Assembly: GCA_964507045.1 (NCBI GenBank)
Contig: CAZDOO010000007.1
Location: forward strand, 1 to 64,000
From: UBA8199 sp964507045
GTDB taxonomy: Bacteria > Verrucomicrobiota > Verrucomicrobiia > Limisphaerales > UBA8199
Length of the DNA stretch: 64,000 bases
Direction: 5' to 3'
The notes beneath the pieces were generated by a model, which was given only the letters and a program-made list of their open reading frames with translations, searched no databases and was not told the DNA's origin. The translations under genes and the position numbers were made by a program. This document shows, piece by piece, positions 33,713 through 43,176 of this stretch. The number at the start of each line of letters is the position of its first letter. Position 1 is the first letter of the stretch.

Positions 33713-35350
33713 TCACTCGCCCAGGCGCTCGGGCGTGCCGCGGCGGTAGTTGACGCCTAGTTGGTCGAAGCGCTGGAACTGCGCCTGGAGGCGCCGCAGG
33801 AAATCCTCCCAGTTGCGTGCGGCCGCCGGCGACCAGTTGACTTCGGCCAGCGCGCACAGGCGCGGAAACATCATGAACTGCGCGTGCTTGAAGTTGGGCA
33901 CGTACTCGGTCCACAAGTTGCCCTGCGCGCCGAGAATGTGCGATTGGAACTGCGCCTCCAGCTTCGCGGGGATCGGCTCAAAGGAGTACACCTTGCTCAA
34001 GGGCACATATCCGCCGATGGCCTTGGGCTCGGTGGCGTGGTTGGTGGACTGGTAGTAATCCAGGTAGCAGAACTTGGTCGGCGCCATGATCACATCGTGG
34101 CCCGCGCTGGCGGCCTCGACCGCCCCGCCAATCCAATCCATCACCACGGCGTTCTGGGCCAGGCCGCCTTCGCGAATCTCGCTCCAGCCGATCAGCGTGC
34201 GGCCCCGGGCGTTGATGAACTTCTCGATGCGGCGGGTGAAGTAGCTTTGCAGCTCGTGCTCGTTCTTAAGGCCTTCCTGCTTGATCCGGGCCTGGCAGCG
34301 GGCGCATTGCTTCCAGTTGTCCTTGGGCACTTCGTCGCCGCCGATGTGGATGTATTGGCCGGGGAACAGCTCGCACACCTCGGCCAGCACGTTCTGCAGG
34401 AACTCGAACGACTCCTCCTTGCCCGCGCAATAGATGCCCGCGAAGACTCCGCCCTTGGTGTTGGGGGTGTAGGGTCCGCCGGTGCAACTCAGCTCAGGAT
34501 AGGCCGCGAGCGCCGCGCACGAATGCCCGGGCATTTCGATCTCGGGCACCACGGTTATATGCCGGGCCGCGGCATAAGCGACGATCTCGCGGATGTCGGC
34601 TTTTGTGTAATAGCCGCCATACCGACCGTCCGGGCCATAAGCCGTGCTGAGCTTCGGGTCCAGGCCGAACCCCGCCTCGTCCCGCCACGCCGACACCGTC
34701 GTCAGGCGAGGATACTTCTTGATCGGGAGGCGCCAGCCCTGGTCGTCCACCAGGTGAAAGTGAAACGTGTTCACTTTGAGCAGGGCGAGTGTGTCCAGCA
34801 CTTGTTTGACCTCGGCCTTGGTGAAGAAGTGGCGGCTGACGTCGAACATGAAGCCGCGCCACTTGAACCGCGGCTGGTCCTCAATCTGCACGCAGGGGAT
34901 GTTCCAAGCCCGGCCCGGCGCCGGTTGGGAGGCAAAGGCCTCGGGCGGCAATAGTTGCAGCAAGGATTGGACGCCGTAGAACATGCCTGCCTGGCCGGAG
35001 GCACGAATGACGACGGAGTCCGGGGCCACGGTCAACTCGTAGCCTTCCGGGCCCAGGGCCGCTTTGGCGTCCGCCGTGGTGAGCAGGATGGCGCCTTTCG
35101 ACGCGGCGCGCTCCTTGCTGGCAACGACCTTGAGCTTATAGCCGGTCGCTTTGCGCAGCCGCTCTGCCAGGCACTGGCCGGTTTCCCGCGAGGTGGTGTC
35201 TGCCAGCAGCGGCGTCTTCAGGTGGAGGTTGAATGCCCCTTCGCGGTGCTCCAGCTTCAGGGGGAGCGGGACCAGGGCGGGGGCTGGGTCGGCGGCAAAG
35301 GCGCTCGCCGCCAGCAGGGAGAGGAGGATTACAGCAGTTGGGTATTTCAT
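33713..35350 (-). CDS. Secreted beta-N-acetylhexosaminidase (GH20)
   Basis: Protein of 545 residues with a signal peptide (PTAVILLSLLAASAFAAD). A GH20b domain precedes the catalytic barrel, which opens RFKWRGFMFDVSRHFF and continues with FHFHLVDDQGWRLPIKKYP, VVPEIEMPGHSCAAL and YIHIGGDEVPK, the last carrying the catalytic pair D339-E340. A late barrel strand reads GWSEIREGG and the active-site tryptophan is in VMDWIGG. It releases terminal N-acetyl-glucosamine or galactosamine from glycans or chitooligosaccharides by substrate-assisted catalysis. Its ATG overlaps the stop of the symporter gene as ATGA, so the two are coupled and the symporter probably takes up the released sugar. Confidence 0.93.
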   Translation of the reverse strand: MKYPTAVILLSLLAASAFAADPAPALVPLPLKLEHREGAFNLHLKTPLLADTTSRETGQCLAERLRKATGYKLKVVASKERAASKGAILLTTADAKAALGPEGYELTVAPDSVVIRASGQAGMFYGVQSLLQLLPPEAFASQPAPGRAWNIPCVQIEDQPRFKWRGFMFDVSRHFFTKAEVKQVLDTLALLKVNTFHFHLVDDQGWRLPIKKYPRLTTVSAWRDEAGFGLDPKLSTAYGPDGRYGGYYTKADIREIVAYAAARHITVVPEIEMPGHSCAALAAYPELSCTGGPYTPNTKGGVFAGIYCAGKEESFEFLQNVLAEVCELFPGQYIHIGGDEVPKDNWKQCARCQARIKQEGLKNEHELQSYFTRRIEKFINARGRTLIGWSEIREGGLAQNAVVMDWIGGAVEAASAGHDVIMAPTKFCYLDYYQSTNHATEPKAIGGYVPLSKVYSFEPIPAKLEAQFQSHILGAQGNLWTEYVPNFKHAQFMMFPRLCALAEVNWSPAAARNWEDFLRRLQAQFQRFDQLGVNYRRGTPERLGE

Positions 35351-37200
35351 GGAGTTGCTTTGTCTTTATCCCAGAGCCGGTTCACTACCCACAGCAAGGT
35401 CAGGCCACTGACCAGGAACACGCCGGTGAGAATCAGTGCCGGCTGCAGGCGACCGTAGAGAAAGTTGCCGATGGCGAACAACGAGGACCAGATCACCGCG
35501 CAGCCGGAGACCCACCCCAGCGTCGCCTTGCCCATGTGGTCGCCGTGCAGCGCCGCGTCGGCCGCGGTCACGCCGGCGGCCTTCCGGACGTCCGTCCAGC
35601 CCGGACCGGCGGGATGCACTTTCCGGTAAAACTCGATCAGCTTCGCGCGCTCGGTCGGCGGCGCCACATACGCGGCGATGAGCCAGCAAATCGTCGTGAA
35701 GCCGACCTGGAGGATGGTGGTTTGCGCAAAGCCCAGGTGGGGCAGCACGCCGATCTTCTCGAGATAGGGGAACCCCGCCGCGCTGATGAGCGACGCCGCC
35801 ATGGCCGCGACTTCGCACCACGCGGAGACGCGCGACCAGAACCAGCGCACAATGTAGAGCAACCCCGTGCCGGCGCCGATGGAGAGCAGGATCTGGAACG
35901 CCTGCTGCGCCGAACTCATCACCGTGCTCAACAGCGCCGCGAAGAGATACAGCAGCACGGTGCAAAGGCGGCCTACGTTCACATAATGCTTTTCAGTGGC
36001 GGACGGGTTGATGAAGCGCCGGTAGAAATCGTGCACCAGGTAGGAGGAGCCCCAATTGAGGTGCGTCAGGATCGTGGAGGAGTTGGCCGCAATCAGCCCG
36101 CCGACCATTAAGCCGACAAAGCCGACCGGCAGGAATTTCAGCATGGCCGGAAACGCGCTGTCGTGGCCGATCAGCTTGGGATCGGCATTCGGGAACGCGG
36201 CCTGGATGGAGGCCAGGTCGGGGAAAACAATGATGGAGCAGAGCGCGGTGATGATCCACGGCCAGGGCCGCAGCACATAGTGCGCGAGGTTGAAAAAGAG
36301 CACCGCGCCCAGGGAATCCTTCTCCGACTTGGAAGCCAGCATGCGCTGGGCGATGTAGCTGCCGCCGCCCGGCTCCGCGCCCGGATACCAGTTGGCCCAC
36401 CAGCCGATAGCGAGGGGCATGATGAAGATCATCAGCGCCAACTGGTAGAGGGAGAAGTTGGGCAGGATGTTGAGGATGGGCTGGCCGCTGCCGTTAATGG
36501 CCGACATCACCGGCTGGCCCCCCTCGGGCAGCACCACCTGCAGGTGGCCCAACTTTGCCATCAGCACGCCCAGGCCGCCGACCTGCTTCAGCGAGAAATA
36601 GGCCGCCGCCACCACCGCCGTCATCTTGATGAAGAACTGGATCATATCAATGACCAGCACGCCCCACAGACCGGAGTGCGAGGCGAATACGGTATTCAGA
36701 ATGCCGCACAGGATGATCGTCTGCCACGGCGGCAGGCCGAACAGAATGTTGGCGATCTTGCACGCGGCCAGCGTCACCATGCCCATGATGAAGCAGTTGA
36801 AGAACAATCCCAGGTAGACCGCGCGAAACCCGCGCACGACGGAGGCAGCCTTGCCCGAATAGCGCAGCTCGTAGAACTCCAGGTCCGTCATCACCCCGGA
36901 GCGCCGCCAGAGCCGGGCAAAGAAGAACACTGTGGACACGCCCGTGAGCACAAAGGCCCACCACTGCCAGTTGCCCGCCACGCCAAACTTGCGCACCTGC
37001 TCGGTTACCCAGTTCGGCGTGTCGCTGCTGAACGTGGTCGCCACCATGGAAAGCCCCGCCAGCCACCACGGCACGGAGCGGCCGGAAGCGAAGAACTCGG
37101 AAGTGTTCTTGCCCGCCCGCTTGCCGAAGAACAGCGCCGGGATGAAACAGATCAGCAGGGTCGCCAGGACAATGAGCCAATCAATGAGCTGTAGGTGCAT
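35347..37200 (-). CDS. Sodium:solute symporter (SSS family)
   Basis: About 617 residues from the ATG of MHLQLIDWLIVLATLL; the open frame further upstream translates the CCAACATCC repeat and is spurious. Around 13-15 membrane helices are apparent. SSS features: GKRAGKNTSEFFASGRSVPWW near the start, then LAGLSMVATTFSSDTPNWVT for sodium binding, and GFRAVYLGLFFNCFIMG. Such proteins import sugars, amino sugars or carboxylates with sodium. The last bases overlap the GH20 start as ATGA, a sign of translational coupling, so N-acetylhexosamines or GH20 products are the likely cargo. Confidence 0.87.
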   Translation of the reverse strand: MHLQLIDWLIVLATLLICFIPALFFGKRAGKNTSEFFASGRSVPWWLAGLSMVATTFSSDTPNWVTEQVRKFGVAGNWQWWAFVLTGVSTVFFFARLWRRSGVMTDLEFYELRYSGKAASVVRGFRAVYLGLFFNCFIMGMVTLAACKIANILFGLPPWQTIILCGILNTVFASHSGLWGVLVIDMIQFFIKMTAVVAAAYFSLKQVGGLGVLMAKLGHLQVVLPEGGQPVMSAINGSGQPILNILPNFSLYQLALMIFIMPLAIGWWANWYPGAEPGGGSYIAQRMLASKSEKDSLGAVLFFNLAHYVLRPWPWIITALCSIIVFPDLASIQAAFPNADPKLIGHDSAFPAMLKFLPVGFVGLMVGGLIAANSSTILTHLNWGSSYLVHDFYRRFINPSATEKHYVNVGRLCTVLLYLFAALLSTVMSSAQQAFQILLSIGAGTGLLYIVRWFWSRVSAWCEVAAMAASLISAAGFPYLEKIGVLPHLGFAQTTILQVGFTTICWLIAAYVAPPTERAKLIEFYRKVHPAGPGWTDVRKAAGVTAADAALHGDHMGKATLGWVSGCAVIWSSLFAIGNFLYGRLQPALILTGVFLVSGLTLLWVVNRLWDKDKATP

Positions 37201-37335
37201 ATCCGAGTTGTCTGCGCTGTACGCGCCGATGGCCGAGCACGCTAATGGCATTTCCCGGCCAAGACAAGCGGTTTGCTTGCCGATACAAGCCTGTGCCGCC
37301 GCCGAAATCACCTTTCCATGAACCGGGGGAACAAC

Positions 37336-37425
37336 CAACATCCAACATCGAACGCCCAACATCCAATCATGGACCGAAGCGCGGCCCTTGGAGATTGAAG
37401 GTTGGATGTTGGAGGTTGGATGTTG
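37336..37425. repeat. CCAACATCC-type REP hairpin, second copy
   Basis: Left arm 37336-37368 and right arm 37393-37425 form an imperfect 33-bp inverted repeat built of CCAACATCC units. Related to the copy at 31979-32064. It lies directly upstream of the symporter gene. Confidence 0.75.
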
Positions 37426-37479
37426 CCTCACGGTGGTTCAGGGGTTCAAAGCGCGAAAAGCTGTCTTCGGGGAATTCTC

Positions 37480-37800
37480 TCCCTTTCCTGCAAGAGGAGG
37501 GGCGGGTTCTCGTCGGCCCCTCGGGTCAACTCCGGGCCGGGCCGACCGGAATAGCGGCGTTTGTTACAGGCCGAACTGCGCGCCGCACCCCTTGAGGGCC
37601 GGTTCGCGGTCCGGATGGCCCCAAAGGCCGGTAACCTCCTCATCCGGCTCATTTTCCGCTTCGCTCTGGCCTACCTCACCGTCACCTCACCGTCTCCCCT
37701 CCCTAGCACCTCTCATAAACTATGAGAGGTGCTAGGGAGGGGAGACGGTGAGGTGACGGTGAGGTAAGGGCGAGGAGAGGGAGGGGCTGGGGTTCAGAAA
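37480..37800. mobile_element. Repeat element with giant hairpin (copy C), inverted relative to A
   Basis: On the minus strand this region matches element A on both sides of the palindrome: about 170 bases around the shared TGTAACAAACGCCGCTATTC (37549-37568 here) on one side, and CTGAACCC on the other. Its left edge (TTCTCTCCCTTTCCTGCAAG) resembles the terminal repeat of A, but no matching right terminus was found, so this copy may be eroded. The rest of the 37201-37998 gap contains the CCAACATCC repeat and otherwise nothing recognisable. Confidence 0.65.
37673..37765. repeat. 11-bp-periodic palindrome, copy C
   Basis: Perfect 45-nt arms around the loop AAC (37718-37720). Left units are ACCTCACCGTC twice and TCCCCTCCCTA, then the core GCACCTCTCATA. 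One more base pair extends the stem on each side. Confidence 0.9.
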
Positions 37801-37998
37801 CCTGCCGGTGGGTGTCCGAAGAGCGAATCTAGCCCTGATTTGCTGGCGCAACGGCCAAATTGTGACCACTCCTGCAACCCGGCATAGCGGAGCGGAGTCG
37901 CCCCCGCAGCGACGACCGCCAGCCGGACCCTGCGAGTTCAGGCGACGCCGCTTCGTGGGGATGAACAGCGCGCGGCTGAACGCATGGGCGTGGCTGAC

Positions 37999-39342
37999 TC
38001 AGAGTGGCTCCAGGTCCATGGCCGAGCCGTCGAGTTCCAGCTTCAGGATGGAGTCAATCGGTGGCGGGATGGACCGCTTGGGGCCGGGCGGCAGGAGCAG
38101 TTCCGCGCCGTTTGCCGGCGGACGGGCGAGCGGCGGCTTCACTTGGATGACAAGCCAGCGGCCTGACTGGCTGACCCGCGCGGTGCCGCCGGTCAGCATC
38201 GAGCTGCGGACAATTGTTCTGGGAATGTTGGGCAGGGTGACCGTCTCGCCGTTGTAACCGAGGAGGTGCAGGTAAATGGTGTTGCCTTTGCGCGTGCTGG
38301 CGAGGGAATTGCCCGGCTTCCAGGGCCCGCCGCGCGTGCCATAGATTGTCCCGCCATACTTCTTGAGCCAATCGCCCATTTCCTTCAGCCGCTCGACCTG
38401 CCGCGGCTCGATCCGGCCGTCGGGCATGGGGCCGACGTTGAACAGCAGGTTGCCGTCGCCGCCGGCGCAGCGGATCAGCGTTTCCAGGCATTCCTGAAGG
38501 GACTTCATCTTATCGTCCGGTTTCCAGGCCCACTGCTTGCAGATGGTGATGCAGCTTTCCCAGGGACGGTCGTTCTGGAACTTGCCGATGCGCTGCTCGG
38601 GGGTGTCGAAGTCCTCCGGCATTTGGCCGTTGCGGTTGTTGATGAGAATGCGCGGCTGCAGTTCGTGGATCATCTTGTTCAGTGCCTGGGCGTCGTAGTC
38701 TTTGGCGGGTTTGCCCAGGCCGTCGAACCAGAAGACATCCACCGCGCCGTAGCGGGTGAGTAGCTCTCGGACCTGCGTCTTGAGGAAGGCGAGGTAGTTG
38801 GTGTGGCGGCCGGTGAAGGCATCCGGGTGGTGCCAGTTGGGCTGCGAGTAATAGAGGCCGAAGCGCAGACCGGCGCGGTGGCAGGCATCGGCCAACTCCC
38901 GGACCACGTCGCGCCGGAAGGGGCTGTCGGGCGAGGTGATCTTGTAGTCGTCGGCCTGCGTGTCGAACATGCTGAAGCCGTCGTGGTGCCGGCTGGTGAA
39001 GACGAGATACTTCATGCCCGCGGCCTTGGCGAGGGCGACCCAACTGTCGGCGTTGAAGTTGGTGGGGTTGAACTGCCGATAAAGATTGTCATAGACCTCG
39101 ACGGGGATTTGCGTGCCGCGGCCTTTGTAGCCGCGCCGCTCGCCGCCCCGGGACCAGCCGATCTCAGTGCCTTTCAGGCTGACTGGCCCCCAGTGGATGA
39201 ACAGGCCGAAACGCGCGTCGCGCCACCATTGCAGGCGCTCCGTTTCTGGACCAGCGGCGGCGGATTTTGCATCACTGGCATGAAGTGACAGGCTGCAGCA
39301 GAGGGTGGCGGCCAACAGCAGGAGTCTCATTCGCAGGTTCAT
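37999..39342 (-). CDS. Secreted alpha-L-fucosidase (GH29)
   Basis: About 447 residues from the ATG at 39342, chosen because it overlaps the stop of the upstream gene as ATGA. The signal peptide is RLLLLAATLCCSLSLHAS. GH29 segments in order: WWRDARFGLFIHWGPVS, GMKYLVFTSRHHDGFSMF, GLRFGLYYSQPNWHH, VDVFWFDGLGKPAKD with the nucleophile D207, and NLLFNVGPMPDGRI. It removes terminal alpha-linked fucose outside the cytoplasm. It is coupled to a TAT-exported protein of unknown family, suggesting joint action on one glycan. The acid/base residue of GH29 is poorly conserved and cannot be assigned by eye. Confidence 0.93.
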   Translation of the reverse strand: MNLRMRLLLLAATLCCSLSLHASDAKSAAAGPETERLQWWRDARFGLFIHWGPVSLKGTEIGWSRGGERRGYKGRGTQIPVEVYDNLYRQFNPTNFNADSWVALAKAAGMKYLVFTSRHHDGFSMFDTQADDYKITSPDSPFRRDVVRELADACHRAGLRFGLYYSQPNWHHPDAFTGRHTNYLAFLKTQVRELLTRYGAVDVFWFDGLGKPAKDYDAQALNKMIHELQPRILINNRNGQMPEDFDTPEQRIGKFQNDRPWESCITICKQWAWKPDDKMKSLQECLETLIRCAGGDGNLLFNVGPMPDGRIEPRQVERLKEMGDWLKKYGGTIYGTRGGPWKPGNSLASTRKGNTIYLHLLGYNGETVTLPNIPRTIVRSSMLTGGTARVSQSGRWLVIQVKPPLARPPANGAELLLPPGPKRSIPPPIDSILKLELDGSAMDLEPL

Positions 39343-41738
39343 TTCAAGCGGGGCAGCCAACGTGTCAGCAAATCCTGGCAGTTGATGACCTTCTCCGCCA
39401 GGTCCACCGGCACGTAGTAGTATTGGTTGGAGGCCTCGAACCCGATGCGTGAGTCGCGGGTTTGTATGGCGTGCAAGCGCCGCGCCAATTCCATCTCCGC
39501 CCGCAACAGGCGCTCGAGTTCCGCGCCGGCGGACTGCGCATCCGCCGGGGACTTTGCCGCCTCCAGGCTGCGGCGCGCCCGGATGAATCGGGCCTGGTTG
39601 GCCACGCTGCGGAAGTGAATGGCGGCGGCCTCGCCGACGCTCAGCTCCTGCAGCGCCGCGGCGTTCTGTTCCCCGGTCAACTGGCTGCGGCCCGCGTGGA
39701 ATGCGGCGGCCAGGCCGGCGTGCGCGCGCTCAAAGCCGTCCGCCACTTTCTCGAACTGGCCGATGAAGACTTCCGGCGGATACACCGCGCGCCAGGCGTC
39801 CAGATCATCGTAAGGAAAACCTACCATCGAGGCATGATAGCCAGTCGGCTCGCCCCAGAGCGGGTTGGCCGGGCCGACCTGCATGGGGGCGTTATAGACC
39901 AGGCTGCCGTGGAACGGGAATTCGCTGAACGCCTCGCTGTAAGCCTGCCAGGCGCGCACCACCTGCGGGGCCAGCGCGGCTCCGAAATGGCGCTCCGCCA
40001 CTCGCGCCATCGCGTGGTCCGGGTCCGCTGCCGGCGCCGCTCCCAACTCGGCGACGACTTCGAGGTTGGGCGAGGGGTATCCGCCCAGCGTCCAGCCGAG
40101 CATGAGCCCATTGACGCCCGCGCGGCGAAGATTGGCGATGTGGCGGGCGACATTGGCCAGCGCCGGGATGTAGGGCACCGCCGACAGCTCCCACGTATTG
40201 CCGCATTGAGTCTTGGCCAGCGCGCGCAAGCCCCGGGCCCGGGCTGATTCCCAGCGCTGCCGCGCGCGGTCGCCGGGGCCAACGGTCGAGATGGAATATT
40301 CCCCGACGGCGGTGCGCACGCCGCCCCGCTGGATCGGCATGCCCCACTCGCTGACGCTCATGAAGCTGACCTCGCGTGGAAGCTGGGCGATGATCTTCTC
40401 CGCCCAGTCATCCTGCCAGCCCCAATCCCAGACGATGAGTTTCTGCCCGTTGCCGGCGCGGCGGATGCCTTCGTAGAAAGTCGTGTTCACTTCCGAGATC
40501 ACATCAGCGGGCGGGCGCTGGCCGCAGCGCGGGCAAGCCTTGCCGCCGCCGTGCGACCAGCAATTGGTCAGGTTCTCCGAGCCGCTGATGGTGAAGAAGC
40601 CCGCCAGCGCGGGGACCGCGCGGCAAATAGAGGCCACCGCCGACGCCAGCCACTCGCGCACCTCCGGCACACTGGTGCACAAGGCGGCATAGTCGCCTTG
40701 CGCCACGCCCTTCAGCTCCGGCCGCGAGGCAAAGAAACTCACCGGGCAGGAGCGGGGTTCATTCAGATAGAGATAAATGCCCACGCCGTGCCGCCGCGCT
40801 CTCTCGACCAGCCGGCGCAGATTCTTCAGCCGCGTCGCATAGTGCTCGCTTTGCCGCGCATACCATGGAAACGGGGCGAGCCGCGTCAGGACCGCTTGCA
40901 GCCAGACGCCGTCCACGCCTGAGGCGGCCAGCCGCGCCAGGTAGCCGTCCGGGTAAGGGTCCAGTGTGGGATCGAGCAGCGGGTCGCCATAGAGAGCGAA
41001 GTAGGAGTAACAGAACCGCGGAGAGAACGCGCTGCTGCCTGCGGTCGGGCGCCCGGCGGCCTTGGGCGGTCGTGACAGTTGCCGGACAAACTCAAACAAA
41101 GGCTCTTCGGGCTGTCCGACCCCCTCGGGAAACTTAGCGCGCAGCAGTGCGGCCATCTCGCCGGCGCGGGCGCGGGCGCGGGCATCGGGCGGATGATATT
41201 CCAGGCGCTGGCATTGCGGCTTCAAGTTGCCCAGCTTCACGAACAGGAAGTCGTCCTCGCGCAGCGAGAAGGCCATCTCCTCAGCCGTCCAGCCCAGGAG
41301 TTGCAGCAGTTGCTCGTAGGGCAACAGATGCCAGTTGCGCCGGATGACGGATAGCGCGGAACGCCGCTGCTGCTCCGCGGTAATCCGCGGCGGTCCCGCC
41401 AGTCCCATGCTCCGCCCCAAGCGCACAATCTCGCCGGCGCGCGTGCCGACGACTTCCGCCATTCGGCGGGCGGGCACCAGTTGCCAATTGCGCCACACAA
41501 ACGCGTGCAAGCGATCAGGAAAGTGCGGGAACGGCACCGGCCGGGGCGCGTTGCCCCGCGGAAGCGCGGCCGCCGTGAGGGCAGCCTCCTTGCCGACGGG
41601 AGCCGCCCCGGCCCAATCCTCGATCAACCCATACTTCGTCAGCGCACAGCTCCCCACAGCCAGGGAGGCCGACTTGAGAAACCTCCGGCGATCAAAGTTC
41701 CCGCCCCATTGCTTTGGCTTCATAGTCATGGTGGACAT
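39339..41738 (-). CDS. TAT-exported barrel-like protein, possible glycosidase, unknown family
   Basis: About 800 residues from the ATG of MSTMTMKPKQW. The twin-arginine signal is DRRRFLKSASLAVGSCALTK. Residues about 75-240 are alpha-helical with a repeated phrase: WRNWQLVPARRMAEVVG and IRRNWHLLPYEQLLQLLGW, a helix-turn-helix-like repeat. From about 250 the protein looks like a TIM barrel: YLARLAASGVDGVWLQAVL, GIYLYLNEPRSCPVSFF, LAGFFTISGSENLTNCWSH, ACPRCGQRPP, LIVWDWGWQDDWA, LMLGWTLGGYPSPN. An acidic residue after a strand (NEPRSCP, SENLT) could be catalytic. I recognise the style but no named family. It shares an ATGA overlap with the fucosidase. Confidence 0.75.
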   Translation of the reverse strand: MSTMTMKPKQWGGNFDRRRFLKSASLAVGSCALTKYGLIEDWAGAAPVGKEAALTAAALPRGNAPRPVPFPHFPDRLHAFVWRNWQLVPARRMAEVVGTRAGEIVRLGRSMGLAGPPRITAEQQRRSALSVIRRNWHLLPYEQLLQLLGWTAEEMAFSLREDDFLFVKLGNLKPQCQRLEYHPPDARARARAGEMAALLRAKFPEGVGQPEEPLFEFVRQLSRPPKAAGRPTAGSSAFSPRFCYSYFALYGDPLLDPTLDPYPDGYLARLAASGVDGVWLQAVLTRLAPFPWYARQSEHYATRLKNLRRLVERARRHGVGIYLYLNEPRSCPVSFFASRPELKGVAQGDYAALCTSVPEVREWLASAVASICRAVPALAGFFTISGSENLTNCWSHGGGKACPRCGQRPPADVISEVNTTFYEGIRRAGNGQKLIVWDWGWQDDWAEKIIAQLPREVSFMSVSEWGMPIQRGGVRTAVGEYSISTVGPGDRARQRWESARARGLRALAKTQCGNTWELSAVPYIPALANVARHIANLRRAGVNGLMLGWTLGGYPSPNLEVVAELGAAPAADPDHAMARVAERHFGAALAPQVVRAWQAYSEAFSEFPFHGSLVYNAPMQVGPANPLWGEPTGYHASMVGFPYDDLDAWRAVYPPEVFIGQFEKVADGFERAHAGLAAAFHAGRSQLTGEQNAAALQELSVGEAAAIHFRSVANQARFIRARRSLEAAKSPADAQSAGAELERLLRAEMELARRLHAIQTRDSRIGFEASNQYYYVPVDLAEKVINCQDLLTRWLPRLK

Positions 41739-41852
41739 GGTTGTAGGATTGGTAGGACATAACCCTGTCGGAGGCAATGCGGTTCGTTGGGGGCTTGCCG
41801 TTCGACTTCGCAAGGCAGCAGGGACCGCGGGTGCCCGGCGGGCGCAATCAGC

Positions 41853-42623
41853 TCAGGACCGGGCGCGCTTGGTGCCCACGAAGGCGTAACGCGCATGGGT
41901 CAGGCCGTTGACCAGCTTGTTCACATAATACTTGAAGCCGCTGGACAGGTTGACGTGTTTGACCTGCATGGGCAAGGCGGCCTGTTTGAAGAATTCCTTG
42001 TAGTCGGCCAGCGTGTAGAAGCGTTCGTTGATCCCCGTGGCGACGAGCTTGGCGAGCATCCTGGCGCGGGACTTGATTTTGACCAGGGGCCATACCGGCT
42101 CGCGGATGGCGACGAGCTGCCCGCCCGGTTTCAGCACCCGCTTGGCCTCGCGGAGCACCTGCACGATGTTTGCCGCCCGGTGCAGCAAGCCGGAGCACAC
42201 CACGAAATCAAAGTGGTTGTCCGGGAAATCCAGATGATGGAAGTCCGACGGCATGCGCGTGATCTTGTCGGTGTGGGCGCCGAGGAGCTTGAAGACCTTT
42301 GGCGCGTGTTCCTTCAGCAGGCGGGGCGAAGGATCGGTGGCGATGACCGCGACCACCCGGGGCAGCTTGGAAAGCTCCGCGCTCAGCCAGGCCCCGCCCG
42401 CGCCGATCTCCAGAATCCGGCCCCGGAATTCCAGGCCGCATTGTCCGGCCAGAAAAGGGACGTACTTGGAAAAATCCTCCTTCACCGAGCGGAACCACTG
42501 GTCCGGCTCGCTGAATTCCAGCGACTGCCGGACCCAGGTCTCCTGCATGGCCAGCGTCCATTCGCGCGCCGCGCGCGACAGGCTGGCTTTGTTCTCGAGG
42601 TATTTGGACTCCGCCGGTTTCAT
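41853..42623 (-). CDS. Class I SAM-dependent methyltransferase
   Basis: Protein of 256 residues. Methyltransferase motif I is RILEIGAGGAWLSAELSK, followed by AVIATDPSPRLL and the motif IV region FDFVVCSGLLHRAANI, then a REAKRVLKPGGQLVAIREPVWPL post-motif typical of UbiE/COQ5-like and glycan methyltransferases. The acceptor cannot be deduced. It lies 115 bases downstream of the TAT protein gene start on the same strand, and 68 bases after tadA. Glycan or small-molecule methylation is the usual role of this subgroup. Confidence 0.82.
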   Translation of the reverse strand: MKPAESKYLENKASLSRAAREWTLAMQETWVRQSLEFSEPDQWFRSVKEDFSKYVPFLAGQCGLEFRGRILEIGAGGAWLSAELSKLPRVVAVIATDPSPRLLKEHAPKVFKLLGAHTDKITRMPSDFHHLDFPDNHFDFVVCSGLLHRAANIVQVLREAKRVLKPGGQLVAIREPVWPLVKIKSRARMLAKLVATGINERFYTLADYKEFFKQAALPMQVKHVNLSSGFKYYVNKLVNGLTHARYAFVGTKRARS

Positions 42624-42690
42624 GCGAACGGGGACAAGCTAGGGAGCCATCGGCTGTCGCGCAACCTCGTTCTGCGCCGGGCGCCGGGCC

Positions 42691-43176
42691 TCACTCCTTT
42701 GCCTTCCTCTGCTCGGCGAAGAAAGTCTGGAGGAGCGTCCGGCATTCCGCCTCGCGCACCCCGGGGGTAATCGCGCACTGATGATTCAACGTCGGGAACT
42801 GCAGCAGGTTCAACGCGCTGCCGGCGGCGCCCGCCTTGGGATCGCTGGCGCCGTACACCACGCGCGCCAGCCGCACATGCACAATCGCCCCCGCGCACAT
42901 CGGGCACGGCTCCTTGGTGACGTACAGCGTGCAGTCGGTTAGCCGCCAGTCTCCCACCGTCTCCTCGGCCTGCGTCAGCGCCAGCATTTCCGCGTGCGCC
43001 GTGGCGTCCTTGAGCAGCTCCACCTGGTTGAAGGCGCGGGCAATGACGCGCCCCTCGCGCACGACTACCGCCCCGACCGGCACTTCCTCCGCCGCGTAAG
43101 CCCTCGCGGCCTGGCGCAGGGCCTCGCTCATGAAGTAGTGGTCGCTTTGCAGGTCTATGATGGGTTCGTCAGGCAT
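42691..43176 (-). CDS. tadA: tRNA adenosine(34) deaminase
   Basis: About 161 residues from the ATG of MPDEPIIDLQSDHYFM. Zinc deaminase motifs: TAHAEMLAL with His and catalytic Glu, and EPCPMCAGAI with the two zinc cysteines. The family-specific stretch RVVYGASDPKAGAAGS follows, so TadA rather than another CMP/dCMP-type deaminase. It converts A34 to inosine in tRNA-Arg(ACG). The start overlaps the Nudix gene by 8 bases, indicating coupling. The start is chosen at the overlap because the open frame upstream is antisense-like. Confidence 0.9.
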   Translation of the reverse strand: MPDEPIIDLQSDHYFMSEALRQAARAYAAEEVPVGAVVVREGRVIARAFNQVELLKDATAHAEMLALTQAEETVGDWRLTDCTLYVTKEPCPMCAGAIVHVRLARVVYGASDPKAGAAGSALNLLQFPTLNHQCAITPGVREAECRTLLQTFFAEQRKAKE

